Source: Pseudoips prasinana (lineage: Eukaryota > Arthropoda > Insecta > Lepidoptera > Nolidae). Taken from it: 64,000 nucleotides of DNA. Shown piece by piece: positions 46,938-57,570 of the stretch. How positions within the stretch are numbered: the stretch's first letter is position 1; every line of letters starts with the position of its first letter. The position numbers were made by a program, and so were the translations under genes. The notes under the pieces are model-generated. The model ran no database searches. It had not been told where the DNA came from and saw nothing but the letters and a program-made list of their open reading frames with translations. The stretch is taken from the NCBI GenBank assembly GCA_951640165.1, contig OX621237.1, forward strand, positions 6,696,001 to 6,760,000. Reading direction: 5' to 3'.

Positions 46938-47155
46938 CTTTTAACAATAACTTGATACGAGCTAGCTAAATATCAATGCTATAATAAAATAAATTTTCTA
47001 ATGTTTTCATACAATGTGTACCTAAATATCTATGTTACTAGAAATAATAATGTATACAACTATATTACTACAAACATGTTCGGACTATTTACAAGCGCTT
47101 TTTTAAAGTGTACGTGAATAAAAACCTTTTTTATTTTATTTTATTTTTAGTCAGT
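46938..47155 (+). repeat. Inverted-repeat arm downstream of spire exon
   Basis: Forward copy of the repeat found reversed at 45672-45895. Shared wording includes 'tacctaaatatctat', 'tttacaagcgctttttt' and 'gtgaataaaaacctttttt', followed by (TTTTA)n. The two arms enclose the spire exon at 46462-46577 and could pair in the pre-mRNA. Confidence 0.75.
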
Positions 47156-47399
47156 AAATAATATCCTACCAAAACATTCTGCCAACAAAATAGCCAAGTC
47201 TCGATGGAGCTGCTTGTTTATCTCTAAAAAGTAATTAAATCTCTAGACAAAATTGAGCCAAGTTTAAGGTACTTACTGTAATTTCTTTATTATTATATTT
47301 AATATTATGCGACTTGGCTATGTGACCCATCCAGAGGTTTTCAAACAGGGGCTTGAAAATGCGGCGAAATGGTTCCGAAAAGGATGGTACGGCAGTGTT

Positions 47400-47720
47400 T
47401 GACTCGGCGGGGAGATTGCTCTGACCGATTTTCGGCTACTGCAGCCAATACCAACAGAGTTGCCAGTCATGTAGCCAGGCCAGCGCCACTATTATTACTA
47501 GATGGATAGTTACGTCCTGGGATCAAATCCCGGCTGGGGCTAAAAAGTGCTTTTCTGTTACTAAAAGTTCTCAGTCTCAGACTGGAGTCCGGAACTTGGC
47601 AGTTACTTGAAGAACACATAAAGATGACTGTCCTGTATCGGAATATTTCCCAATCGTGTAGGGTAGCTGTCCTATCGGATCATGAGAGTGAGGGAATTGA
47701 AACGCACCTGTGTTTGCAGT
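47400..47720 (+). repeat. SINE-2 pieces, rearranged
   Basis: Begins with reverse wording ('attttcggctactgcagcca'). It then continues forward ('ctgggatcaaatcccggctg', 'tctcagactggagtccggaa', 'ctatcggatcatgagagtga'). Two copies or an internal inversion are possible. Confidence 0.6.
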
Positions 47721-48384
47721 TTTTACTATAGTAAGTCCGGTGCAGAGCGCTAGTCTCCATTAACATGATGTTAACAGTTAACCTAGGAGGCTTTCACTAC
47801 TTCACCGGACAATAGGGGCGAGTGAGGGCTCAAGAAAATAAAACTGCAAACTAATTACCCGTCCGGAGGGCACCTCCTTTGCGGTTCTAACGTCGACTCT
47901 GTGTGGTTACTGGCGCGGCGGGGAGATGCGTGAGAGGGTCGTATCGTTATGGGGATGTTTTATGTAACTTTCGCTCTACGTTAATACGCCACGACGACCA
48001 TTGAGACTGGCTGCCACTATTATTACTAGAACTTCATCATACCATTCCCAAACACGTATGTATATACAAAGTAAGACATCTGGCGGTGTCCAAAATAAAG
48101 TTCCCATTGTCCAACAGCCTACAGCAAAGTTTTCGTCGTACAATACGTAGTAATATCCAAAGTTATACGTATTAAGAGTTGTAGATCCTCGTGAGCACGC
48201 CATGGCTAGCGTTGGCACCGAGCCACACGGCCTCATAATTCCTGATATCTAGATTAAGTTATAACTACACAACTGAAAGTTATGGATATAAATATATTTT
48301 ATGGAGAGATTTACAGAAACGAATATCAAAAGGATACTATTTAATATCAAATTAAATATACAGTATACTGATATTGAATTGAAT

Positions 48385-48455
48385 AATATACTGGGACATT
48401 ATTCGCACACGGCCATCTGATCCCGAACTAAGCAGAGCTTTTACTATGGAAACCA
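48385..48455 (-). repeat. SINE-1 tail fragment, reverse
   Basis: Reverse 3' part: 'actgggacattattcgcaca' to 'ttactatggaaaccagataa'. Confidence 0.7.
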
Positions 48456-50866
48456 GATAACTGATCTACTAGTAATAATAGCCAAAATTCTATTATACAA
48501 CCAATACCTACGTAAAAAAGGAGACATTTTTTATTCCAGTTTTTTAGCCAGTTAGGTATGATAATTTACAGCTGGTAGTTTTTTTTTTAATATTACGTTC
48601 TACTCAATTCTTAACAAAGCTCTCGATCAAATCTCTTATCCGGTCATTTATCAAAAGCTTTAATATAATTAAATTGGGCTACAAAACTATCTACAATGAT
48701 ATCAAGTCTAGGTTTAAAAGGCGTGAAATTGAAATTGGAACCTCTCATGTCACACTTCGGCAAAAAATATATAAAATGTCTGGCTAGGACCGCACGTTTG
48801 GCGTGCCCATTTACATAATAAAAAATAAATGAGTTACTTACCAACCTACCAGTGGCGCAGATATATTACATGATTGCTCTCGGTTTTCATTTATAACCGA
48901 CTTCAAAGACGAAGTTATCAATTCGACAGTATTTTTATTTTGTCGTTTTTGAACTAATTTTCGCATTCTGTTTGGGTCCCATAAAAAATTAAAATTTCAG
49001 TTGTCATAAAAATAAGTTTAAGTTGGTTGTGTCTATGAGTTACTAGCATTGATTATATATATAAAAAATACTGGCCGTATACATTAAATGAACGCAGTAG
49101 TATCTATCATATATATAATTATATTTATAAACGCCTGTCAACCTAGCTTATAAAATCTGAGGGACGTCATGTTTATAGTTAAGAGACTAGTCGTAAGTCT
49201 GCCTTCCGTTTTTCCAAGTTTATGTTCTTAAAACCTTATGTTGAGATAATTGAGTCTATGAAACTTTTTCAATTGACAAATTAGATTTATAAACTAATAC
49301 TGAATCCCACCCTTATAGGAACATAGGACCTTATAGGAATATTTTCTTTTTCATTCCCTGTATTATTTATTATTGACCATATGTAAGAAAATCACAACTA
49401 TTTTAAATTACTGTATCAAAAATATGTACAAATGATTACTCTGTTTCTATTGAGGAGATACTATCTATATCACGTGGTTAGAGGCACGACGTTGGAGACC
49501 TACATAATCGGTTTCACTTACGAAATATATCACTCTTCGCCACTTGCTAACTACTAACCTACCTACTGGTACCTACGCGGTTTTCACCCGCCGTTTTGAT
49601 TCTAATATTTATGTACTTATTACCGTTCTTAATACTATTATAACATTAATATAATGTTACTATTGCTATGCGGGTTGGAAATCGTTGGCGCGTGAAATTA
49701 AATGCTGAATCATTGCCTTTATGTGTTATTATAACTATATTAATTTGCGTCTAAATATTAATAGAGTAGGAAATTTGTGTAGCTGACTAATTAATAACGT
49801 TTGTGAGTAAAGTAAACTACCGCTTAGAAGTTTGTTTTCATTTATAATTATGTGCACGACTAACAATAAATGAGAAATACCTATACAATTTGTTTAATGT
49901 GGAATGCTTACTTAAGTTTTGCTTACTAAATTAGTTTATTTATTGATTGTAGTAGGTGCATGATAGTTTCACCTAGGGTTCATAATAACCAGCCGAAAGA
50001 CGTCCACTGCTGGACAAAGATCTCCCCCAAAGATCTCCACAATTCCCGGTCTTGCTCTATTCGTATCCAGTGGTTTCCAGCGACCCAGCTTGAGAAATAA
50101 ATGTCTTGCCATAGCTCGATATTTCGGAGTAGTTCAAAGTGTAAGTCGGAGTAACTTATCTTTGATTGATTATTTTAACACAAATACTTTTTGCAGTAAC
50201 ACAATTTTTTAGTTTTATTAAGGGCTGTTGATTTGGTCCTGCTGAATTCAATGATCGTAAGTTGATTATGTTTACTATAGCCTATCGGTTGACATATCTA
50301 TTATGAACTAATTGAAGAAGCAAACCCAGGGCTATCTTTTAAATAATATTTATTTAAGATTACTGCATGTTTCAGTCACTAGGCTTGTCACTGTAAAATA
50401 AATTCAGAGAGGCTTATACTGTCAAGTCTTTAACTTACGTGTATGTGTACTTATGGAATAATAATCTGAAATAAACGATAAATTAAATTAAATACCGACC
50501 CACATCAGTCGTTATTCGAAATTTTAGTAACGGTCATATAACCACAAATATGTATTATTATTATAGTAATAATATTCAGAAGGAAGATTTCTGAGGAGGT
50601 GCATTTTCGTGCAAAAAGTATTAAATTGAATGTCATACTCATTGAAAGGCTACCAGTAATTATGGCAAGATTTCACAAATTCGTATATTCTTGACAAAAT
50701 TCTGGCGTTTAGTATCCCCGATTTCGCCTATTTGTTTTACCAAAATTAATTTATTCGTTAATAATAAAATGCTTTATTATTTGGGTACTTACACCTATTA
50801 ATTTAAGTGTCATCTTATAAATGAATAGATTAAAGAAACCAGTTTACACATACAAAGTAAGTAAAT

Positions 50867-51128
50867 GACGGTCACCGTAGCCTAGTTGGTAGTGCTCCTG
50901 CCTACGAAGCTGGTGGTCCTGGGTTCGAATCCCAGTAAGTGCAAATATTTGTGTGATGAGCACGAACATTTGTTTCTGAGTCATGGATGTTTTCTATGTA
51001 TTTAAGTATTTATCTATCTATATAAGTATGTATATCGTCACCTGGCACCCATAGTACAAGCTTTGCTTAGTTTGGGGCTAGGATGATCTGTGTGACATTG
51101 TCCCCAGATATTATTATTATTATTATAT
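50867..51128 (+). repeat. SINE-1b, full-length young copy
   Basis: tRNA-like head 'gtcaccgtagcctagttggt', B-box 'tgggttcgaatcccagt', body 'gagcacgaacatttgtttct', and a tail shared with SINE-1 ('tagtacaagctttgcttagt') ending in (ATT)n. It is nearly identical to 61954-62228 and to the reverse copy at 33726-33981, which implies recent activity. The head matches tRNA structure for about 73 bases, but the sequence continues as a SINE. Confidence 0.82.
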
Positions 51129-51269
51129 TAAATGAGCGACAAATAGCCTTTTCGGTCAATAGTAAGGTAACGTACTATCAGGTCATGTACCTACAATTAA
51201 CTCACGCAAAAGAATATTCCATAAATGGAATTAAATTAACGATTTACACACGCGTCTTGCCTGCTTCGT

Positions 51270-51400
51270 TTGTCTAGCAGTAACATCTTCAACCAAGATA
51301 ATTAAGTCCTGAGTTTTTCTGATAACCTAGTAGCGGCCTGGACTCTGGATTTTAGCGGTATTACGATACGTCTCTCTAGTCGTCTGCGTAGTTAGCTAGT
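51270..51400 (+). repeat. SINE-2-like fragment
   Basis: Weak match to the SINE-2 5' part ('gcttcgtttgtctagcagta', 'ctagtagcggcctggactct'). Degraded. Confidence 0.4.
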
Positions 51401-52139
51401 GTGCACTTATGTCGAGAGAATAGGCGTGGAAAATTAAATGAATATGCAAGTCAAAAATATCTTATACCTACTCCCTATCAGTAGCAGATTTATATCTTTT
51501 TACAATTTTTTAACGAAAGAACTTAGATTTAATACTAATATTTCTGGAATATGATTAGTCAAGTGAAATACTTAACTACCCTCTGTGCCGCGCGACAGCT
51601 TAACGTTCTCACCAAAGAGTACGTTAAGACGTCGCCGCGGTCCCGGTTGTAATGAGAATATCTGAATTATGTTGGAGGTAATCCTTAAACTGTCACATAG
51701 CCAAAACGTCTATGCGTTTCCTATTGGTTTCGATTAGAAAGCAATTACTCGTATAATCCAGATTAGAATGCCGCCGATCCGAATTGAAGTAGGATAAAGG
51801 CAAACTAAGTTAGCGTGACCCAAAACGTAGGAAGCCATATTTTGATCACAGTCATTTTCCTTCCCATATACGAATATTTTCTAATTAATAGTAACTTACA
51901 ACTTTTATAAAAAATGTTTTAAAGAAACTTATCTTCGTTTTCATCCCTGGTTTTCAGACAAAATGCACTATTTGTTTTGGAGAAACCTATATTTGTTTAT
52001 TTGGCACATTCTATTCCCACTGTTTGGGTTGATCCTCTTGCCCTGCGGAGAGACGAGGCGTCTCTATCTACGTGCTCTTTACCATATTTATTACGTGGAG
52101 TGTTTTAGGGTCACTTACGACTAGACCAATGGGCCAGAC

Positions 52140-52360
52140 AAATGTGGAATAACACAGGTGCACACCATAGTGGGCCAGACAACGGGCAGCGGCGTCTCTC
52201 TATGAACTATGACCATCATACTGGGATTGCCAACCTCGTCTGCCAAGCGTGGCGATTATGGCATATCTTTCCAATGATGGACACAAGTCTATTGCGAAAA
52301 TCTTTTCAGGAGGCCTCTGTCCACCAATGGACGTCATTCGGCTGACATGGTGATGTCCTT
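52140..52360 (+). repeat. Family A repeat with RTE-like 3' end
   Basis: Contains 'gacaacgggcagcggcgtct', 'gccaagcgtggcgattatgg' and 'ggaggcctctgtccaccaat', followed by 'catggtgatg'. The ending resembles the 3' tail of lepidopteran RTE-type elements. The 67-codon open frame is repeat-internal. Confidence 0.65.
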
Positions 52361-52611
52361 AAAAGGACTTCAGTGTCTAAGCGGTGTATGAAACTTGAGG
52401 CTTTGTAGCCAGGATAGCTTCGCAGGTGATTTCGTATGGAATAGTGTCAGGTGGTTACTTATTTAATGAGCTTCAGATTTTTTATTAGTTAATCTTAACT
52501 AACTTAAAGTTCTTTAAGAAAAAAATGTTGGTCTGATATTTACCACTCTTGTTAAAGCAGGCGGAAGTCCTTTGAAAAAATGTAATAATAGGAAAACTGT
52601 TACCCAGTGCC

Positions 52612-52655
52612 CCGTAAACGTTTGATGTAGATTGCAATACATCAAACGTTTACGG
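52612..52655. repeat. Hairpin, 18-bp perfect stem
   Basis: Arms 52612-52629 and 52638-52655 ('ccgtaaacgtttgatgta' and complement), loop 8 bases. In the spire intron. Confidence 0.9.
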
Positions 52656-52869
52656 CTAATTGAAACCGAATATAACGAATCGAATCACGAAAAATCGGTC
52701 TCATGCGAGTCTGACTCGCCGACTAAGGTTTGCGTACAAGATTTTACAGTGATGGTTAAAGTCCAGTAAAAAACATAAAAAATAACTTATACAGTATGGG
52801 CGCCTCCTTTATTCTTTAATTTAATTTTATATTAAGTAATTATTGTTATTGCGGCAGAATAATAATAAT

Positions 52870-53140
52870 AATTTCCTCCTGGCCGAATTTCGGTCACGGC
52901 GGCCAGTCTCAATGGAGAGCCAACTGCGCAGAACATATTATAGTGCACAAGTCTGTGCACAAACACAGGGACACTTTCTATTCTATCACTCTCATGGTCC
53001 GATGGGACGACTAGCGACAAGACCGGAAAGAGGTCAGTTACAGGACCGACGGCTTTACGTGCTCTGCGAGGCACGGGAGTAATACCGCCAACTCCCAGAC
53101 TTCGGGCTGATACTGAATAATTTATTTTTACGGAAAAATC
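52870..53140 (-). repeat. SINE-2, reverse, head missing
   Basis: Reverse copy: 'aatttcggtcacggcggcca', 'ggtccgatgggacgactag', 'gacaagaccggaaagaggtc' and 'ccagacttcgggctgatact'. The tRNA-like head is lost. The 108-codon minus open frame (52832-53158) is SINE-internal. Confidence 0.72.
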
Positions 53141-53331
53141 AAGCGGCAGAATACACACTCTATGAAAACTTCAACTGTTTACCTATTAGGGGTCATTAGA
53201 CAGCCCGCTGACAATCAGATTGACGGACAGACGCACAGCGAAGGCTTAGTAATAAGGTTGGCACCCATTCGGTAAGGAACTGTAAAAAAATATGCTTTAG
53301 AAATGTCACCAAAGGTTTACATAAAGAAATG

Positions 53332-53375
53332 TTCCTTTCTTTGAATGCGCTTGGAAGCACATTCAAAGAAAGGAA
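53332..53375. repeat. Hairpin, 16-bp perfect stem
   Basis: Arms 53332-53347 and 53360-53375 ('ttcctttctttgaatg' and complement), loop 12 bases. Confidence 0.9.
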
Positions 53376-53454
53376 TAACAGTAAAACTCGAGTTACGAAA
53401 AGGTTATGAAAGGATGGCGCTTATAGCAATTTTAAATACAAATATTCTCTTTAG

Positions 53455-53705
53455 ACTTTGACGTGGTTGATACATACTTGCTTTTGACGTCGCAGGTCAT
53501 GTGTTCGATTCCCACCCAGGACAGATATGTGTGCATGAACAAAGTATGTTTGTCCTGAGTCTGGATGTAATTATCTATATACATAAGTATGTGTTTACAA
53601 AATAAAAGTAGTAGGTATATGTAAAACATCAGATATCTAGTTTCCAAAGTACAAACTTTACTTAGTTTGGGATCAGATGTGAATGTGTGAATAATGTCCC
53701 AAAAA
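53455..53705 (+). repeat. SINE-1, near full length
   Basis: Contains the B-box-like 'catgtgttcgattcccaccc', body 'gtcctgagtctggatgtaat' and tail 'gtttgggatcagatgtgaat'. It lies within the large spire intron. The 116-codon minus open frame is an antisense shadow. Confidence 0.7.
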
Positions 53706-53989
53706 AATACGTATGTGTATGGAGTGACCTTAGCCAGACCAACGTGTATAATAGAAATCATAATAGGATCAAGAACGTACAATAACTAGTACAAGCGATC
53801 TGTCAGTACAATCCAATTACTTACCTAACTACATCCATGAACACAATGCAGACATCTCTTCCTCAATACAGAGCTAGTTTACATCACGGAACGTTGAGTT
53901 GCATAGGTTACATTAAACTTTATCGTTCAGGACCATTTCAAACCCCGACGCCATAAGTGGGTTATATAAGTTTGTCGTCGATGTCTGGG

Positions 53990-54022
53990 GGTGTGTGTGT
54001 ATATGTGTGTGTATGTGCGCGC

Positions 54023-54070
<48 letters not shown>
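53990..54070. repeat. (GT)n microsatellite
   Basis: About 80 bp of GT repeats with a short GC-alternating interruption near 54017-54024. In the large spire intron. Confidence 0.95.
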
Positions 54071-55504
54071 TTTCTGTGGTGTTGTAGCTATTAAATATTT
54101 CTTTAGTTATTAATCTTTTTCGTCTGAAAGCCAGTTAGTTGTCAATTCGATTGTTTTTTTTCGTTTATGTATACCGATTACTCCGGCAATTGTTACCCGA
54201 TTTTGGTACTTCTTTGATTTTTATTTAATAAGAATACATTCACTTCACAAACATACTGTTTGTTAGGTTTTTAATATAAATTTGGATTCGGATTATATTC
54301 TAATGATTTAAAAGGGAATTAAGAGTTGAAAAATAACGAACACGTTTCAAATTCTAAACCAAGATCAAATTTTAACTATTCTTATAAATCACGATGCCTA
54401 ACAAGTAGTTAGTAAATAATGTAACATCGATACAGAGGAAAACAAAACACTACTTTGAATGTATAGAAAATTCTAACATTTCAAATTGGTGATAGTTATG
54501 TGCCTACAGAAATGTTATCTATTTATATCGACACGAAATTCATTTACTGTAAATCTGGAATGATTTAATACATTTAGTCGAGTTTCGTTTTATAAAAGTC
54601 GAGAGTCTGAATTTTGTTTTATAAAACATGTATTTTCACGGCATGCTCATTGTAAAAATGTGTACTTCTGTGCGCCTGTTTGCATTGCATTGAACAACTA
54701 TCATTTATTTATCGTTTAAACATTCAAAATTGGCTCGATATCTCTTTTCACTGTCATACAATTTATACAGATTTGGCACCGTTCCAGTTCATTAACGAGG
54801 CAAAATTGGATTTATGCTTGTATGCGGAGCTTTTCGCGCGTTCATATAATTTGCCTAATGGCCCGGTTTCATCAGTCTCTTTGAAAGCAAAAGGAAGATG
54901 TATTATACCTTTGTGGGGAAATTATTTTGGTCTGAGTATGAGTAATGGCAAGTGTGAATAGTCTATTATTACATTTTTGCTATGAACCTTTCATAACCTG
55001 AAACCACCCCAAACAACTTGATGATTGATCAACTCTCAAGCCATCTAGTAAATGAAGCTACAGTCTACTTAAGCAACCCGTGTCGGTGGCCAAACCTTGA
55101 GTCGAATCTGTACTTAATTTGATACAGAAGGAGCTGACTTTGTGAAGTGAGCACGGTTCAGTGCTGAGTTTTATATCGAAATACAGGTCATATATACCTA
55201 GAGCAGAGCCCATATCATAACTTTCCCCTGCATTGAATGGGAAATACCTGTTCTCTTGCAACACTTATGCAACAGTGCACTTGTGCATGATCTCTGACAT
55301 TATGTTCTTACTTTCACAGCTCGTGGAAATATGAAGTAAAGTAATGAGTTGTCGCTACGTTCCTATGATGTAGATAAGTCTTTTTTAATGGAATCGTGTA
55401 TTGATGTTGATGGAAGCATGATGTTTGAAATGAAAATATGTGATATTAGATATGTGACTATGATAGGCAAAGATAATGACTAAACTTATGTAAAGGTAAA
55501 GCTT

Positions 55505-55548
55505 GAGGTGGTAACTGCAAATTATTCTAGATTTGCAGATACCACCTC
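55505..55548. repeat. Hairpin, 18-bp stem, one mismatch
   Basis: Arms 55505-55522 and 55531-55548 ('gaggtggtaactgcaaat' and near complement), loop 8 bases. Confidence 0.88.
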
Positions 55549-55773
55549 TTATGTATCAATTTATTAGCATACAGCTATGTCTAGTCAAGTAACTTAAAAG
55601 AAATGGACATGGAATTAAAATTGTAATTAATTGTCAGAAATAGTAAAATTAACAATATGATCGCTACTGTGATTTCGTCTAAGCAAATTGTGTAACCGTG
55701 TTCTGGAAATTCTTAATAAAATTGACAGGACATCGGTTTTGTTGAGTTTCGAGGGTAAAATATATTGTAAATG

Positions 55774-55804
55774 GATCTAACTAGGTCCGGGACCTAGTTA
55801 GATC
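55774..55804. repeat. Hairpin, 14-bp perfect stem
   Basis: Arms 55774-55787 and 55791-55804 ('gatctaactaggtc' and complement), loop 3 bases. Confidence 0.88.
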
Positions 55805-56048
55805 AATTTTTTATCTCCTTTATCACAATGGGTTGTAATACATTTGACATGGCTTATGTTGATCCAATACGGAACCAAGCATGCCAAGCGCAGTAACTAT
55901 GACAATACCCTCCAACGTTGTAGACACCTTCAGTGGAGGCCTATGTCCAGCAGTGCCGATATCAGGCTGCTGATGATATAAATACATATATAAATTTGAT
56001 TAGAACTCGGTTGTCGCGAAGATCTAACAATATTATTTTTGTTTAAAG

Positions 56049-56166
56049 GACGACGAAGATGAAGATGACACAGAAACCTGCGCAAGTCCAGAAGTGTGCG
56101 CGCCCCAACCCTTCCCAAGGCATACGGCGCCGCAGCAAAAAGCACCCAAACCTTGGAAGAGAACCG
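56049..56166 (+). CDS. spir: spire exon: acidic then Pro-rich linker
   Basis: Spire exon of 39 codons plus one base, preceded by TTTAAAG and followed by the strong donor GTAAGT. It begins with a run of Asp/Glu (DDEDEDDTETCASP), continues with a Pro/Gln-rich stretch and ends in PKPWKRT. It enters in phase 0 from the exon at 46462 after a 9.5-kb intron. It leaves in phase 1 into the exon at 56319 after an intron of only 152 bp. No folded domain is visible; in Spire proteins this is disordered linker between the WH2 domains and the Spir-box. GC-rich codon use contrasts with the AT-rich intron. A short piece of a dispersed repeat (55945-55975) lies about 75 bp upstream. Confidence 0.85.
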
Positions 56167-56318
56167 GTAAGTGAAAATCAACTCTATTTTAATAGTAATA
56201 ATATTCTAAATTCATTGAACATTTTCTGAAATTATCAATTGTTTGGTCAACAAAAGTTGACGCTATGCACTGAATCCTTCCTACATGCACACCTGGTAAT
56301 CATTGGTGATATAAACAG

Positions 56319-56402
56319 AGGAGCCGCCGCCGCCGCGGGCACCGCCGCGCACGCGCATCTCACACGACGAGTATCACCAGTTCTGCGATGAGACCCTCGA
56401 AT
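56319..56402 (+). CDS. spir: spire exon: poly-Pro and DEYHQFCDETLE segment
   Basis: Exon of 84 bases entered in phase 1 and left in phase 1. The acceptor must be CAG at 56316-56318: starting two bases later shifts the frame into a stop. It encodes EEPPPPRAPPRTRISHDEYH and then QFCDETLE. With the next exon it forms the conserved Spire stretch CDETLE-SYDLATQCPSRR. The donor is inferred to be T|GTATGG at 56403, a weaker match to consensus than the other spire donors. It is chosen because the resulting junction restores the conserved reading. If this intron is not removed, translation ends at TGA 56423-56425 after seven more codons, giving a protein without Spir-box and zinc finger. Confidence 0.87.
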
Positions 56403-57458
56403 GTATGGATAGCATGTTCGCATGACGTCACGCTTTATGTTTTGCAAACCTTTCGCTTCGCAATGTCATCTGTAGCTGCCTTTACAGGGTCTTTTAAATA
56501 TCTCGTTGTCGGGGTCTGACTTAGAAAGGTGTCTTTGATTGTTTCTTGGCTATATTTCTGAGATATACCTAAGAGATGAATTATAGGTAAGTATGATTTT
56601 GGGGAGCGCAATACTAGAGGATTTAATCTGTCTTAACAATTACCAAAAGTATATTGAACTGGCTCAACAGAGGCATATTCTGTTAAAATCCAAATGGTGT
56701 AATAAACATACTACCAGGGAATTAAAAGGGCGTTCTAAAGAATGCATCTTCATTTTACTGGAATTCATATCATCAAGACCTTCTTCGTAAAAATTAAGGT
56801 CTAGAACACTGACTGTTTAAGTATTATTATTTTAATAATACTGTCAAAGTCCTATATAAGGAAATAAATACTTGTTTTTATGATGGATCAGGTATTTGAC
56901 GATGTCAGGTTCCACCAGATCTTTAATACTTCCTGAAGCATATGTAAAGGCGACTTTAATTGTTTTTATCGTTTTGTTAGTATCGTGACCAGCTTACGTA
57001 CGATTATTGTGTCTTTCTAAACTTATTTTCGTTATATCAGATTTTTTTAGTTTCACATTTATAAATGTTTACTTGTGTATGTGTTATCAGTCTTCATGTT
57101 ATTCTCATTAGATTTTATAACAATTCTTATTATCGTGTAATTTAGGTGGGCAACTACATTCATATAACTTCGACTAAACTTCACGTTTTGTTTTAGTATT
57201 TACACGTTTTTAACTAATTCTATAACAATAATTTATGTAGGTAAATGTATTTTCAATATTTTGTATGTTACTTAATCTATGTAACCATACACTCAAACAT
57301 CATCTTCTGCTTCAGCTGTGTATACTATATCAAATCTTCTATAAAACCCAGTAATAGTATCACCACAAGCAGAAGATTTTATATTTATCATTGTTCCAGT
57401 TTTTGTTTTAGGCCTTTTTCCCATATTCTGTTGTTTTAAGTTTTGTCTCTGTTTCCAG
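56403..57458 (+). other. spire intron, no gene seen
   Basis: AT-rich intron of 1056 bp. A 65-codon open frame at 56593-56790 ends in LLEFISSRPSS, which faintly recalls Spire wording. It is not bounded by splice sites and is not needed by the exon chain. Confidence 0.7.
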
Positions 57459-57570
57459 CGTACGATCTGGCGACGCAATGTCCATCTCGGCGAGCGTCCA
57501 TGAGACGGCATACAGTCACTCACACTGTCTGTCCACCCACCGATGGAGCGCATTCATTACCACATTCAAG
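57459..57570 (+). CDS. spir: spire exon: CPSRRASMRRHT motif
   Basis: Exon of 112 bases behind a good pyrimidine tract (TGTTTCCAG) and before donor GTAACA. Its first two bases complete a Ser codon from the previous exon. The translation reads SYDLATQCPSRRASMRRHTV and then THTVCPPTDGAHSLPHS. The basic segment around CPSRRxSMRRHT is one of the best conserved parts of Spire outside its named domains, and it lies just before the Spir-box. This exon largely secures the gene identification upstream of the Spir-box. It ends in phase 2. An open frame on the opposite strand (57293-57553) is an antisense shadow. Confidence 0.93.

Larger units (their letters stand above)
46578..56048 (+). other. spire intron (9.5 kb), repeat-filled
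   Basis: Intron between the first and second in-window spire exons. It holds an inverted-repeat arm (46938-47155), SINE pieces (47400-47720, 48385-48455, 50867-51128, 51270-51400, 52870-53140, 53455-53705), dispersed repeats (49990-50060, 51590-51655, 52140-52360), short hairpins (52612-52655, 53332-53375, 55505-55548, 55774-55804) and a (GT)n tract (53990-54070). Stretches 48500-49980, 50070-50860, 51660-52130 and 54080-55480 hold nothing I can name. No further exon is needed, because the flanking exons join in frame. Confidence 0.75.

Noticed and set aside
50869..50942. tRNA gene candidate (also 61956-62029 and reverse 33905-33979)
   Set aside because: The tRNA-like head continues without a break into a conserved SINE body and tail at all three sites.
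52832..53158. 108-codon minus frame
   Set aside because: Lies inside a reverse SINE-2 copy; the same wording appears in other copies.
56321..56402. Alternative acceptor two bases downstream for the poly-Pro spire exon
   Set aside because: Starting at 56321 shifts the frame into a stop within the exon and loses the conserved DETLE segment.
56593..56790. 65-codon frame ending LLEFISSRPSS, faintly like Spire linker wording
   Set aside because: It lies inside an intron between exons that already join in frame, has no splice sites at its ends, and its position is wrong for that part of Spire.
57293..57553. 86-codon minus frame
   Set aside because: Antisense shadow of the spire exon at 57459-57570.
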